DNA of 64,000 nucleotides from CALXVA01 sp944392465. Its GTDB lineage: Bacteria > Bacillota > Clostridia > TANB77 > CAG-508. The notes beneath the pieces were generated by a model, which saw only the letters and a list, made by a program, of their open reading frames with translations, ran no database searches and was not told the origin of the DNA. Location: positions 1,488,001 to 1,552,000 of the forward strand of contig OZ006978.1 of NCBI GenBank assembly GCA_963931155.1, in the 5' to 3' direction. The translations under genes were made by a program, and so were the position numbers. Positions 12,101 to 20,500 of the stretch are shown piece by piece; within the stretch, counting starts at the first letter, position 1, and every line of letters starts with the position of its first letter.

Positions 12101-12560
12101 AGAGGAAGCAATAAAAGAAGCAACAAATAATGGATTAAATAACAGTATAGAAAACACAAGTAACAACGTTAACAATAATAATATAAATGCAAATAATACA
12201 AATAATTCAAATATGAACACAAATGTAGAAGATGAAAATAATAGTTCAGCAAATACTACAACAAACATTGCAAATACAGACAACAACTATATTACAGTAT
12301 ACAATGAAAACACAGGAGAATACGAAGTATATAGTGAGGATGAAATACTAAATGGAGAAGAAGAAAATCCAGTATCAGAAACAGAAAAAATAAAACAAAA
12401 TGGACTAGAAGGAATATATGGATACAATGCACAGAAAGAAGAAATAAAACCACAAGCAAATGGTGCGATAATAGTTGTTTCGATAATAGGAATTGCGATA
12501 ATAGCATTAGTTGTTTTGAGAAAAATCATTCTAAAAAACAACAAAAAGCAAAACAAATAA
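3177..12560 (+). CDS. Giant double-anchored GLUG-repeat surface protein, copy 1 (3127 aa)
   Basis: GTG start at 3177 with GAGG at 3169-3172 and AAAGGA further upstream. Layout by residue: 1-37 Lys/Arg-rich cytoplasmic segment; about 38-60 transmembrane helix; 61-255 conserved N-domain (YAPEQIITYSGYAIEG); 255-330 Asn/Glu linker; 330-880 several Fn3-like beta domains; about 900-1030 carbohydrate-binding-like domain (GKNLIDVSSK ... LQIELGDKKTDYEEF); 1150-2560 repeated GLUG-type units (GGIIGxF/Y, ENCYS) forming a predicted beta-helix; about 2700-2920 conserved C-domain; Asn-rich linker; PVSETEKIKQNGLEG; TM helix about 3094-3118; basic tail. Both ends should face the cytoplasm, which leaves a ~3000-residue loop outside. 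There is no LPXTG motif, HExxH protease motif or recognisable enzyme site. Streptococcal Zmp/IgA proteases also carry GLUG repeats, but the protease part is absent here. Probably an adhesin or surface-layer component; the function is inferred. Confidence 0.9.
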   Translation: MRKDRINKTQVNNKKKRKEKRGLNNKGKGKRINVKNLPTFILIGLILMIIIIAIIYYVFLRYAPEQIITYSGYAIEGQALAENLKNSDISNVKPYLDLVEVQENDLLYKRLNSYYVGEDDKKEIDINYPIYINEGNALLNIGKDTKLITVNYEEVEGYPEFMMTDGVMYNGADLTRADGNKYIFLKSEDEIFTNVGKIKITTATNTYDIKEFSNIYFTENSITYYEMEEDSNVQNWYMKYKRIDDIDNNSKIEVKGETISYKTFLERLGLIDSEENVNNTDKEKTTNEISENTVEKPEQVNEESSANENNNATTGTTEGKEENQESEWQEGMWEKPEVSCTDFEGEVYTIRTNLSVRDRAGVITRGITFEIYLDGRLNRRVQANQAGTLEITNLQPSSEYEIRGIFYYNDENGVEQEEEFYTGKVTTKSIDTLGTLDFRFQNGKIYSNKIELIHLKLNNNIDEEVVRGISRVQVEIGDVAYRLTNAQIDELKAGKEITYQTSENLTSNSKIKYEITAFDRYGNELKEKNNTGETITSKQAPSSSIRVTKQDVTEVDLEVTLTNKDNVSLENYRYEITNQSGDVVKQGTLGNNGVASNGNKDDLVFTDLDPNGYYQIVIYGDYDLENGEGEHQNSELGRGSFVTRPIASLGYMQVKINDKEVTQNSMKLGVSIDTVQTDARLVAILNKVEVVIYDEGKNIESNSDEENEDRQGTEVKRITLTDEEVEKLKTAEEIELNLEQLTSNTKYRIDVITTVKQGSVEEVVEDKQNIDQVITLKMPAEVQIRNQFVIGTMIDLDMRIEDIDGADLVDKVRIEVRDKDNKLVDLSEMPTNADWERKTYEDLTPNETYTILVYAPQYNEGSTDATYKADYLLKKIEIVTETGISGKLDLIGLEKTPSGKNLIDVSSKVNWYEKCFNTNYKYGINYDENTRILTLGETSSTNNLNYYNLSKYLGKKVTISFKAKTQDNAHIQIIEKESNDFNNTGYTAYYTINDLTSDWKEYTYTITLNKTGYVGFNINNNTTSVEIKDLQIELGDKKTDYEEFKYDYNANVAITVNDTRNEIVTNDYYIRIYKDNEQIQELRYDELGEENKVENAQKTYNIDQDAIYKIELLVKIADRFYELDSQEFSTAGSRELKGISNINDFLKVQPYGEYIALDDIHLVPFSNKCIFGGNNIRFEGNLDFNGKTLTIDTINRSGYSNSSVFKYLGNDGKIENLVFDIKMNNELETSLNGGLVMTNYGTIRNIQINVTESTENKNSDVYLCAGSNYGVIENFVVNLQVPLYVNTQSGIIVGANRGIVRNGYIFGENIKSLNESTSVASNIGGVVHYNDANGLIENVFSLVNIDSLLNGTKVNGNITRGNYVNGVIRNVYSVGIGENANLKAGPNVYFKNSKSISNNYYFTDEIFMDTLETKGNKLSLWDAQFQNQLINGNGAFVVDELVNEGYYPQLNMPDSMPAQEYIELPEVEDADLPDILSTKVLEQGTDTVKVQFSVNNPSAEQISEIKIENIETVDILSQEYNDGKSIVIAELKNPVICVSSYELISLTTKGAFSSFTRTYDPGERKINVDLYKEIWDVNDWKAITDSPTENYMLMADLNFVNEGNTVRIGTINGIINGNGHMISNIFLTYNTHIITTLNGTLKNLYINNFNQEVTYGGGFISDAQTGSLIDNVHFSNAKIRKTENGGAGVIAQFAKYSTIRNSSGSNIQIVSEGTPSDINIGGLFGQIDNSYIENCYVHSINITDSKGVVSGIGGIAGYGSSSNSIKNCYAEGTINSNNINVGGIIGKFDYGELENCYSKVNISTTNNNVGGIIGSFSNSDTSTISNNLAIGNIYSTTGVDGVNRIIGISVDTVSNNYAYKNQLLNGYINEEEKGATLLDEEEVLDLDLGDSYNYDGKDSGILPKLYNTDGSELLPNQEDIFIVNNKESDANLEIDSIDATKPNTTEAEITVRINNPKEIEITGIEIEDMTVTEIKKNVTQNEITSITVRTTPNRYYDSYKLTGIKYKDTEGKNQTKEVENEIQVQFYKEIYTFEDWQSIEEGTYQNYRLMANIDFSGRNNTKNNITVNRLEAENNIYTLKNIELSYNTANTGFINNVKTSIKNIGFENITLTNTASSGDYFGVIASSNGNLENLSFKDITIDSKGVSYVGVIGGISSGNVKNVDLLGNITVNGNSYVGGFTGSINIGVEATVDNIAAEDVTVSGENTYVGGIIGYQNGKYININNISLSNSQINGKDHTGGLWGYLFGGVLMYASVDETEVSGTDYVGGIFGYCASDSSGGTFLRNYVYINSSNIVGNGNYLGGITGYLTRGSNSYWTVNECNVTNNSVSSLYTGGAVGCGTFTWPYGGQVTNVIVNSHGSMVGGFIGNSASGDTSFGHGYVYGVEVTGRDNVGGGFGRLDYGGVGNVYINAKVKAEGTNAGGAVGYMDNTDMTASRNAINIKNSLIVDTEVEAQSNAGGLIGNIAKEIFRDESFYYNNYIEADVTSENTSTGSLIIGGRPDENSYITNTYVYKYSTLNGDYVYASNDNINDEQYLVRADLEQESTFKNKVGLVSDAAWDYTPLQQGKYPIMKDAYLYKPELQTGVDLPTDPDITIINSLNSIAGNGLDNENDIAVQSIETLPTVSAYPVSVNEINIDFSAVPEKTSFTYYVNGQEKDILALTQKTYTFRYNYQDTIEIRLTNENNKTTSDENENTITITPESVRSEASLVGNNNAYLLGTSLYINGELQQGNYVNVYGGYALDSSGQVVDIATKEIVQDANGITNETSNKNEASQATINDNAETSEGTITTTQDHTYLEQTAKPLHTYDYKGNTIETYGTYSKVNDNIKTQIYNVRSGILSAISNNTDMKIDNNITDNYNNKEYQTILNRSGELVDLKEKLQYPSNFLSSNIKQIVQNQDTEKPEMMVLYNTGKVIVFNYVNGNIVYENNEKADSSLVNYLTRSFANIWNDYEDKYQEYEKSKELETKLAKLPVEEAIKEATNNGLNNSIENTSNNVNNNNINANNTNNSNMNTNVEDENNSSANTTTNIANTDNNYITVYNENTGEYEVYSEDEILNGEEENPVSETEKIKQNGLEGIYGYNAQKEEIKPQANGAIIVVSIIGIAIIALVVLRKIILKNNKKQNK

Positions 12561-12580
12561 AAAAACAATAAATTAAAACA

Positions 12581-12614
12581 TGCCAAAAGGACAATATAAT
12601 AAGTCTTTTTGGCA
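12581..12614 (+). terminator. Hairpin after giant gene copy 1
   Basis: TGCCAAAAGGAC pairs with GTCTTTTTGGCA (one G-T wobble) 20 nt after the stop codon. The following T-run is weak (ATATTT), so termination efficiency is uncertain. Confidence 0.5.
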
Positions 12615-12647
12615 TATTTAAATGAATAATTTTTGTAAGATTAAATA

Positions 12648-12707
12648 TAATATATTTACAACTGTGCTACAAAATGATAAAATATAAGCACAATTGTAAA
12701 TATATTA
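12648..12707 (+). promoter_or_regulatory. abiE promoter inside a 21-bp inverted repeat (AbiEi operator)
   Basis: The arms at 12648-12668 and 12687-12707 are inverted copies with a single mismatch over 21 bp, separated by 18 nt. The -35 TTTACA (12655) lies in the left arm and the -10 TAAAAT (12678) in the spacer, 17 bp apart. Characterised AbiEi antitoxins autorepress by binding paired inverted repeats across their own promoter, so this fits well. Confidence 0.8.
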
Positions 12708-12723
12708 TACGAGGAGATTAGAT

Positions 12724-13308
12724 ATGATTGATAAAATTTTAAAAATAATGGAAAAAAACAATGAAATAATAACACCTGCACAACTAGAAAAAAATGGAAT
12801 ATCTAGGATATATTTATCAAAGATGGAAAAAGAAGGAATTATCGAAAGAATTGAAAGGGGAATATATGTAACAAAAAAATTTAAATATGATGAATATTAT
12901 TTATTTCAATTAAGATACCCAAAAACAATATTTTCTCATAACACAGCATTATATTTTTATGGAATGACAGAAAGAACACCAATAAAAATGGATGTCACAG
13001 TTTATAGAGAGTATAATCCACATAGATTTAAAAATTTCGCAAATGTTTATAAGATTAATAGAGAACTATATGATATGGGGGTTGTAAAAAAAGAGTCACC
13101 ACAAGGAATGTTAGTAAAAACATATAATCTAGAAAGAACTGTATGTGATATTATAAAAGATAAAAATAGTTTAGAGATTGAAATAAGAAATAAAGCAATA
13201 AAAAAATGTATTAAAAGTAAAGAATTTGATGCTAGTAAAATGTTTGATTATGCTAAAAAAATGAATGTATATGATAAAGTTAAAAGTCATATGGAGGCAA
13301 TTATATGA
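12724..13308 (+). CDS. abiEi: AbiEi-type antitoxin/transcriptional repressor
   Basis: A 194-residue protein with the AbiEi layout: an N-terminal winged-helix domain (ITPAQLEKNGISRIYLSKME, residues ~17-36) and a C-terminal antitoxin domain (LERTVCDIIKDKN near residue 140). It is the antitoxin of a type IV abortive-infection system: it represses its operon and counters AbiEii without direct binding. GAGGAG lies 8 nt before the ATG. The last 4 nt overlap the toxin start (ATGA). The promoter lies in a long inverted repeat just upstream, which supports autoregulation. The module sits between giant genes copy 1 and copy 2. Confidence 0.88.
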   Translation: MIDKILKIMEKNNEIITPAQLEKNGISRIYLSKMEKEGIIERIERGIYVTKKFKYDEYYLFQLRYPKTIFSHNTALYFYGMTERTPIKMDVTVYREYNPHRFKNFANVYKINRELYDMGVVKKESPQGMLVKTYNLERTVCDIIKDKNSLEIEIRNKAIKKCIKSKEFDASKMFDYAKKMNVYDKVKSHMEAII

Positions 13309-14138
13309 TAAAAAATGCTAAAAGCTTAATAGATAAATCAAAAAATTTAGCAACAAAGTATAATATTACAGTAAATGAAGTATTACAGAATTATATGTTT
13401 GAAAGAATACTAGAAAGATTATCTGTTTCAAAATATAAAAACAATTTTATATTAAAAGGAGGATTATTGCTATCTTCAATAATGGGAATAGATACTAGAA
13501 CTACTATGGATATGGATACTTGTATAAAAGGAATTAACTTAACTGAAGAACAACTATATAAAGTATTAACTGAAATTTTAAACATAGATATACATGATAA
13601 TGTAAATTTCATAATAGAGAATACTAAACCTATAAGAGAAGATGATGAATATGGAGGATTAAAATATAATATTGTAGCAAAATTTGATAATCTTAGGGTA
13701 AATTTAAGTATAGATGTAGCAACAGGAGATTTAATAACTCCAAGTGAAATAGAATATGAATATAAAATGATATTTGAAAATAGATGCTTAAAAATAATGA
13801 CTTATAATATAGAAAGTATCATAGCTGAAAAATTCCAAACATTAATATCAAGAGGAATATTAAATAGCAGGATGAAGGATTATTATGACTTATATTATTT
13901 AATAAAATATAAAAGCTATTCAGAAGATATACTTCAAAATGCAATAGAAAAAACATTTAACAGAAGAAATACAGACATGCAAAGTATAAATAAAGTCCTT
14001 AAAGAAATAGAAAAAAGCGATTTTATAAAAGATTTATGGAAAAGATATTCACAAAAGTATCAATACACAAAAAATATAGAATTTAAGGAAATAATAAGTT
14101 ATATAAATAAGTTAGGTAAAATAATTTACAAAAATTAA
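13305..14138 (+). CDS. abiEii: AbiEii-type nucleotidyltransferase toxin
   Basis: A 277-residue protein of the AbiEii/DUF1814 family. The nucleotidyltransferase core is visible as LKGGLLLSSIMG (about residues 47-58) followed by TTMDMDTCIKG with the D-x-D metal ligands. The central SIIAEKFQTLISRG and DYYDLYYLI motifs are typical of the family. It is the toxin of a type IV TA/phage-abortive system and modifies RNA by adding nucleotides in studied members. It is translationally coupled to abiEi by an ATGA overlap. The length is normal, with no frame damage, so the pair is probably functional. Confidence 0.88.
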   Translation: MIKNAKSLIDKSKNLATKYNITVNEVLQNYMFERILERLSVSKYKNNFILKGGLLLSSIMGIDTRTTMDMDTCIKGINLTEEQLYKVLTEILNIDIHDNVNFIIENTKPIREDDEYGGLKYNIVAKFDNLRVNLSIDVATGDLITPSEIEYEYKMIFENRCLKIMTYNIESIIAEKFQTLISRGILNSRMKDYYDLYYLIKYKSYSEDILQNAIEKTFNRRNTDMQSINKVLKEIEKSDFIKDLWKRYSQKYQYTKNIEFKEIISYINKLGKIIYKN

Positions 14139-14139
14139 A

Positions 14140-14176
14140 AAATAATGATACAATATAAAAAAAGTTATGGTATAAT
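14140..14176 (+). promoter_or_regulatory. Extended -10 promoter of the copy 2 leader region
   Basis: TGG-TATAAT at 14168-14176 within a block nearly identical to that at 2455-2475. It begins right after abiEii, so the giant gene has its own promoter. Confidence 0.6.
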
Positions 14177-14212
14177 AATTTTTGATAAAAAGAAGAAAGG
14201 AAAACAAGAAAA

Positions 14213-14314
14213 ATGAGCAAGCTTGAAAGCCTTGGCGCTGTACACACACACACACACACACACAATACGTTCTTACCAAAAGGAATGTTGGAAACAAAGT
14301 ACGAGAATAGATAG
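14213..14314 (+). CDS. Leader ORF L2 with (AC)11 tract, currently in a closed frame
   Basis: ATG at 14213 after AGAAAGGA. The first ten codons match L1a (MSKLESLGAV). With 11 AC units the frame reads His-Thr repeats, then NTFLPKGMLETKYENR, and stops at TAG 14312, just before the structured cassette at 14317. Adding one unit (12, as in L1a) would open the frame through the entire cassette to TGA 14457. So L1a and L2 are the two states of one switch. Confidence 0.5.
   Translation: MSKLESLGAVHTHTHTHNTFLPKGMLETKYENR
14242..14263 (+). repeat. Dinucleotide microsatellite (AC)11
   Basis: Eleven perfect AC units, 29 nt after the leader ATG; one unit shorter than the homologous tract at 2534. Confidence 0.95.
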
Positions 14315-14316
14315 AA

Positions 14317-14451
14317 GATTCTTCGGAAGAAGAATCCTATTAAACATGCCTCAAAGTTTTAATAGAATAGATAAAGTAACAACAGGGATAGACTGTATTA
14401 CTGTAAATGTTAGTAAAAGGAACATTTATGGTGATATGGCCTATCCTTTTT
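14317..14451 (+). ncRNA. Structured leader cassette, copy 3 (L2)
   Basis: H1 is GATTCTTC-GGAA-GAAGAATC (14317-14336). H2 pairs CTATTAAA (14337) with TTTAATAG (14358). P1 pairs GGATAG (14386) with CTATCC (14441), followed by five Ts. P2 pairs ATTAC with GTGAT (one G-U, where L1b has a perfect C-G pair). P3 is TAAATGTT/AACATTTA. Same position relative to the giant gene start as L1b. Confidence 0.62.
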
Positions 14452-14515
14452 GCGTGTGAAAAGTAAGTATTTAAAGAAAAATAAGAAATCAAAAGCAGAA
14501 AGGAATTGAGGTATA

Positions 14516-17500
14516 GTGAGAAAAGATAGAATAAATAAAACACAAGTGAATAATAAAAAGATACGTAAAGAAAAGAGAGGTTTGAACAATAAAGGCAAAA
14601 GAGTAAATGTAAAGAATTTACCTACATTTATATTGATAGGACTAATTTTAATGATAATCATAATAGCAATAATCTATTATGTGTTTTTGAGATATGCACC
14701 AGAACAGATAATAACGTATAGTGGATATGCAATAGAGGGACAAGCATTAGCAGAAAACTTAAAAAATAGTGACATATCTAATGTTAAGCCATACTTGGAT
14801 TTGGTAGAAGTACAAGAAAATGATTTACTATATAAACGCTTAAATTCATATTATGTAGGAGAAGATGATAAAAAAGAGATAGACATTAATTATCCAATAT
14901 ACATAAATGAAGGAAATGCTCTTTTAAACATAGGAAAGAATACAAAATTAATAACAGTAAATTATGAAGAAGTAGCTGGATATCCAGAGTTCATGATGAC
15001 AGATGGAGTAATGTATAATGGAGCAGATTTAACGAGAGCAGATGGGAATAAATATATATTCTTAAAGAGTGAAGATGAAATATATACAAATGTAGGAGCA
15101 ATAAAGATAACAACTGCAACAAACACATACAACATAAAAGAATTTAGTAATATATATTTTACAGAAAATTCAATTACATATTATGAAATGGAAGAAGATT
15201 CAAATGTACAAAATTGGTATATGAAATATAAAAGAATAGATGATATAGATAATAATTCGAAGATAGAAGTAAAAGGAGAAACTATTTCATACAAAACATT
15301 TCTAGAAAGATTAGGTTTAATAGACTCAGAAGAAAACGTAAACAATACTGATAAAGAAAAAACAACAAACGAGATAAGTGAAAACACAGTAGAAAAACCA
15401 GAGCAAGTAAATGAAGAAAGCTCAGCAAATGAAAACAATAATATCACTACTGAAGCAACAACAGATAGCAAAGAAGAGAACAAAGAACCAGAATGGCAAG
15501 AAGGAATGTGGGAGAAACCAGAAGTAAGTTGTACTGATTTTGAGGGAGAAGTATATACAATAAGAACAAACTTATCAGTAAGAGATAGAGCAGGAGTTAT
15601 AACAAGAGGAATAACATTTGAAATATATTTAGATGGAAGACTAAATAGAAGAGTGCAAGTGGCACAGGCAGGAACACTAGAAATAACAAACTTAAGACCA
15701 AGTTCAGAATATGAGATAAGAGGAATATTCTACTACAATGATGAAAATGGAATAGAACAAGAGGAAGAATTCTACACAGGAAAAGTAAGTACAAAATCAA
15801 TAGATACATTAGGAACACTAGACTTTAGCTTCCAAAACGGAGAAATATATTCAAATAAAATAGAAATAATACACTTAAAACTAAATAACAATATAGATGA
15901 AGAAGTAGTAAGAGGAATATCAAGGCTACAAGTAGAAATAGGAGATGTAGCATATAGATTAACAAATGCACAAATAGATGAATTAAAAGCAGGAAAAGAA
16001 ATAACATATCAAACAAGTGAAAACTTAACATCAAATAGTAAGATAAAATATGAGATAACAGCATTTGATAGATTTGGAAATGAACTAAAAGAGAAGAACA
16101 ATGAAGGAGAGACAATAACCTCAAAGCAAATGCCAACAGCAAGTATAAGACCAACAAAACAAGATGTAACAGAAATAGAGATAGAAGTAGTATTAAACAA
16201 TAAAGATAATGTAAAACTGGAAAATTATAGATATGAAATAACAAATCCAAGTGGAGATATAGTAAAACAAGGAATACTAGGAACTGGAAATAGTAATGGC
16301 TCAAACAACGGACAAGTTGGTGAAGATGGAAGTCTGATAGCAGGAGGCAACATAAATGACGGACACAAAGAAACACTAAAATTCAACGACCTAGACCCAA
16401 ATGGATATTATCAAATAGTAATCTATGGAGATTACGACTTAGAAGATGGAACAGGAATAAAAGAAAATGCAGAATTAGGAAGAGGAAGTTTTGTAACAAG
16501 ACCAATAGCATCACTAGGATATATGCAAGTAAAAATAGATGATAAAGAAATAACACAAAACTCAATGGACTTAGGAATAAGTATAGATGAAAATCAAACA
16601 GATGCAAGACTTTTAGCAATACTAGATAAAGTGGAAGTAGTTATATATGACGAAGGTAAAAATACAGATAACGATGGGCAACAAGGACAAGAAGAACAAA
16701 GCAAAGAAACAGAAGTCCAACGCATAACCTTTATGCAAGAGCAAGTCCAACAAATAAAAACATCAGAAGAAGTGGAACTAAGTATAGAGCAACTAAACTC
16801 AAACACAAAATACAGAATAGATGTAATAACAACAGTAAGACAAGGAACAGTAGAAGAAGTAGTAGAAGATAAACAAAATATAGAACAATTAATAACACTA
16901 AAAATGCCAGCAGAAGTACAAATAAAGAACCAATTTGTAATAGGTACAATGATAGACCTAGACATGAGAATAGAAGATATAGATAGTTCGGTATTAACAA
17001 ACAAAGTAAGAATAGAGGTAAGAGATAAAGACAATAAATTAATAGACCTAAGTGAAATGTCAACAAATGCAGAATATGAAAGAAAAGTATATGAAGACCT
17101 AACACCAAATGAAGAATATAGAATAATAGTATATGCACCACAATACAACATAGGAAGTACAGATAAAACATACAAAGCAGATTACATATTAAAAGAAATA
17201 AAAATAGTAACAGAAACAGGAATAAGTGGAAGATTAGATTTAATAGGGCTAGAAAAAACACCAACGGGAAAAAACCTAATAGATGTATCTTCTAAAGTAA
17301 ATTGGTTTGAAAGATGTTTTAATATTAGTAATAAATATGGCTTAAGTTACAATGAAGAGAATAAGATACTTAAATTAGGTGGGTCTATGTGGACTAATAA
17401 TATAAATTATTATGATTTAAGCAAATATCTAGGACAACAAGTAACAATAAGTTTCAAAGCTAGAGAACAAAACAATACAAATTTAGATATATTAGAAATA

Positions 17501-20500
17501 AACAATAATGATTTTATAGAAACGAAATATACTGCGTATTATACAATTAATGATTTAAATAATGAATGGCAAGAATATAACTATACAGTAACATTAAGCA
17601 AAACAGGATATATAGGTTTTTATGTTACAGCTAACAATGCAGTTGTTGAAATGCAAGACCTTCAAATAGAACTAGGAAATAAGAAAACAGATTACGAAGA
17701 ATTCAAATATGATTACAATGCAAATATAGCAGTAACAGTAAATGATGAAAGAAACGAAATTGTAACCAATGATTACTATATACGAATTTACAAAAACAAT
17801 GAACAAATACAGGAACTACGTTATGAAGAAATAGGAGAAAACAACAAAGTAGAAAATGCACAAAAAACATACAACATAGAACCAGATGCAAATTATAAAA
17901 TAGAGCTTTTAGTAAAAATAGGAGAAAGATTTTATGAGCTAGACTCACAAGAATTCTCCACAGAAGGTTCAAGAGAAGTAAAAGGAATATTTAATTTACA
18001 AGATTACTTAAAAATACAACCATATGGAGAATATATAGTTTTAGATTACATAGATTTATCAAATGCAAAATATTCATTTGGAGTTGTAAATGTACTATCT
18101 TTTGATGGAACTATAGATTTTAATGGAAACAAATTAATAAATGCTGATTATTTCTCGGATGGCAATAGAGTATTTCAAGAAATGGGAAGTACAGGAATAA
18201 TTGAAAATATTGTATTTGAAGTAAAAATAAATGGAAAAACACCAGTAAATGCATTTGGAGGACTAACACAAATAAATTATGGTACAATAAGAAATGTACA
18301 AATAAATGTGATAGAATCTATAGAAAAAGCAAATTATACAGTTTTTCTAATGGCATATGATAATTATGGTACAATTGAGAATTTTGTAGTAAATTATCAA
18401 GAACCAATCTATGCAGAATATCCTTCTTTAACGTATGTAAACCATGGCATTTTAAGAAATGGATATATGTATGGAAAGAATATACAAGAAATAAGTCAGA
18501 CGACTAAATTAACTGGAGCATTTACAAAAAGTAATAATGATAGTGGGATGATAGAAAACATATATACACTAGTAAACATAGATAATGTGTATAAAACACA
18601 TCAAACTGCCAATATTGCAGGTAATAATAATAATAATGCAACAGTACAAAATGTATATTCTGTAGGTATAGGAAAAAATGTGACAGATTTAACACGTGGA
18701 CCTACTGTATACTCTAAAAATTCAACAAAAGTATATAATAATTATTATTTTGCAGATGAAATATTTACAAGTGAATTAGAAACAAAAGGAAATATGTTAT
18801 CACTTTGGGATTCAACATTTCAAAATCAAATCTTAAATAGCGATGGAGCATTTATAGTAGATGAGCTAGTTAATGAAGGATATTATCCTCAAATAAAAAT
18901 GCCAGAATGTATGCCTGCACAAGAATTTATAGAATTACCAGAAGTAAAAGACGCAGACTTACCAGATATATTATCAACTAAAATATTAGAGCAAGGAACA
19001 AATACAGTAAAAGTAGAGTTTAGCGTAAATAACCCAAATGCAGAAACAATAAGCAATATACAAATAGAAAATTTGGAAGTAGAAATATTATCTCAAGAGT
19101 ATAGTAATAAAAAAAGCACAGTAATAGCAGAATTAAAAAATCCATTAATTTGTGTTTCTAGTTATGATGTACTAAGTATAAGTACAAAAGGAGCATATGG
19201 AAGCTCATATACGAGACCATATGAAAAAGGAGAAAGAGTAATAAACGTAGATTTATACAAAGAAATATGGAATATAAATGACTGGAAAGCAATAAAAGAT
19301 TCACCAACAGAAAATTATATGTTAATGGCAGATTTAAATTTTGCAAATGAAGGAAATGCGATTTATATAGACAGAGATATCTATGGAATATTAAATGGAA
19401 ACGGACATAGTATATCTAATATATACCTAACTGGAAATACACAGGTAATAAGAGGTGTATATGGAACAATTAAAAATTTAACCATTAATAACTTTAATCA
19501 AGAAGAGGTAATTACGTTTGGAGGTTTTATAAATTATTTAGGTTCATCTTCTATAGTAGATAATGTTCACATGGTGGATGTTAAAATACATAAAAGTGGA
19601 GATGGAAGAGCAGGTACTCTTTCTAATGATGCAGGTGCAAGTATGATAAAAAATTCATCAGCCCAAAACATAACAATAATAACAGAAGGAAATCAGAGTA
19701 CCTTACATATTGGTGGCTTGATAGGTAGAATAAGTAATACTACAATAGAAAATTGCTATGTAAAAGGACTTAGTGTAAAAGATGAAAAAGCTATAAACTC
19801 AGGTATAGGAGGAATTGTAGGAGTGAGTGCAAATTCCAACAATATAGAAAATTGTTATGTAGAAGGAAAAATAAACTCAGCTAATTTAAATGTTGGTGGA
19901 ATTATTGGAAACAGTAGTAATGATAATATAGAAAACTGCTATTCAAAAGTAGATATATCGGCTACAAACAATAACATAGGAGAAATAGTAGGCTCATATG
20001 CAGGAAGTAGTCTAGAGGCAATATCAAACAACTTAAGCATAGGAAATATATATACAAGTTCAGGATTAGATGGGATGAACAGAATATTAGGAAGTAATGA
20101 GGGAACAGAAAGCAACAACTATGCATATGAAAATCAATTATTAAATGGCTATATAAGAGAAGAAGCAAAAGGAGCAACATTGTTAGGAAAAGAAGAGGTA
20201 CTAAATTTAAACTTAGGAGAAAGCTATAATTATGATAAAAAAGAAGAAGGTATATTACCAAAGCTATATAACACAGAGGGAACAGAACTTTTACCAAACC
20301 AAGATGATATATTCTTAGATAATAGCGACACTATAGAAAATGTAGAATTAGAAGTAGAAAGCATTGAAGCTAGCAAGCCAAACACAACAGAGGCAGAAGT
20401 AACAGTAAAAATAAAAAATCCAAAGGGAGTAGAAATAACAGGACTAGGAATAGAAGATATGGAAGTTACTGCTGTAACAAGAAATGTAACACAAAATGGA

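Noticed and set aside
3848..12586. Many minus-strand ORFs opposite the giant genes (also at 15181-23954 and 26195-35300)
   Set aside because: Leu/Phe/Ser-rich translations of the complement of AT-rich repetitive coding sequence, without RBS or conserved features; shadows of the real genes.
14223..14459. TTG-started ORF containing the AC tract of leader L2
   Set aside because: No RBS at the TTG; the homologous start is ATG 14213, from which the present frame stops at 14312. This ORF is the frame that would open with one more AC unit.
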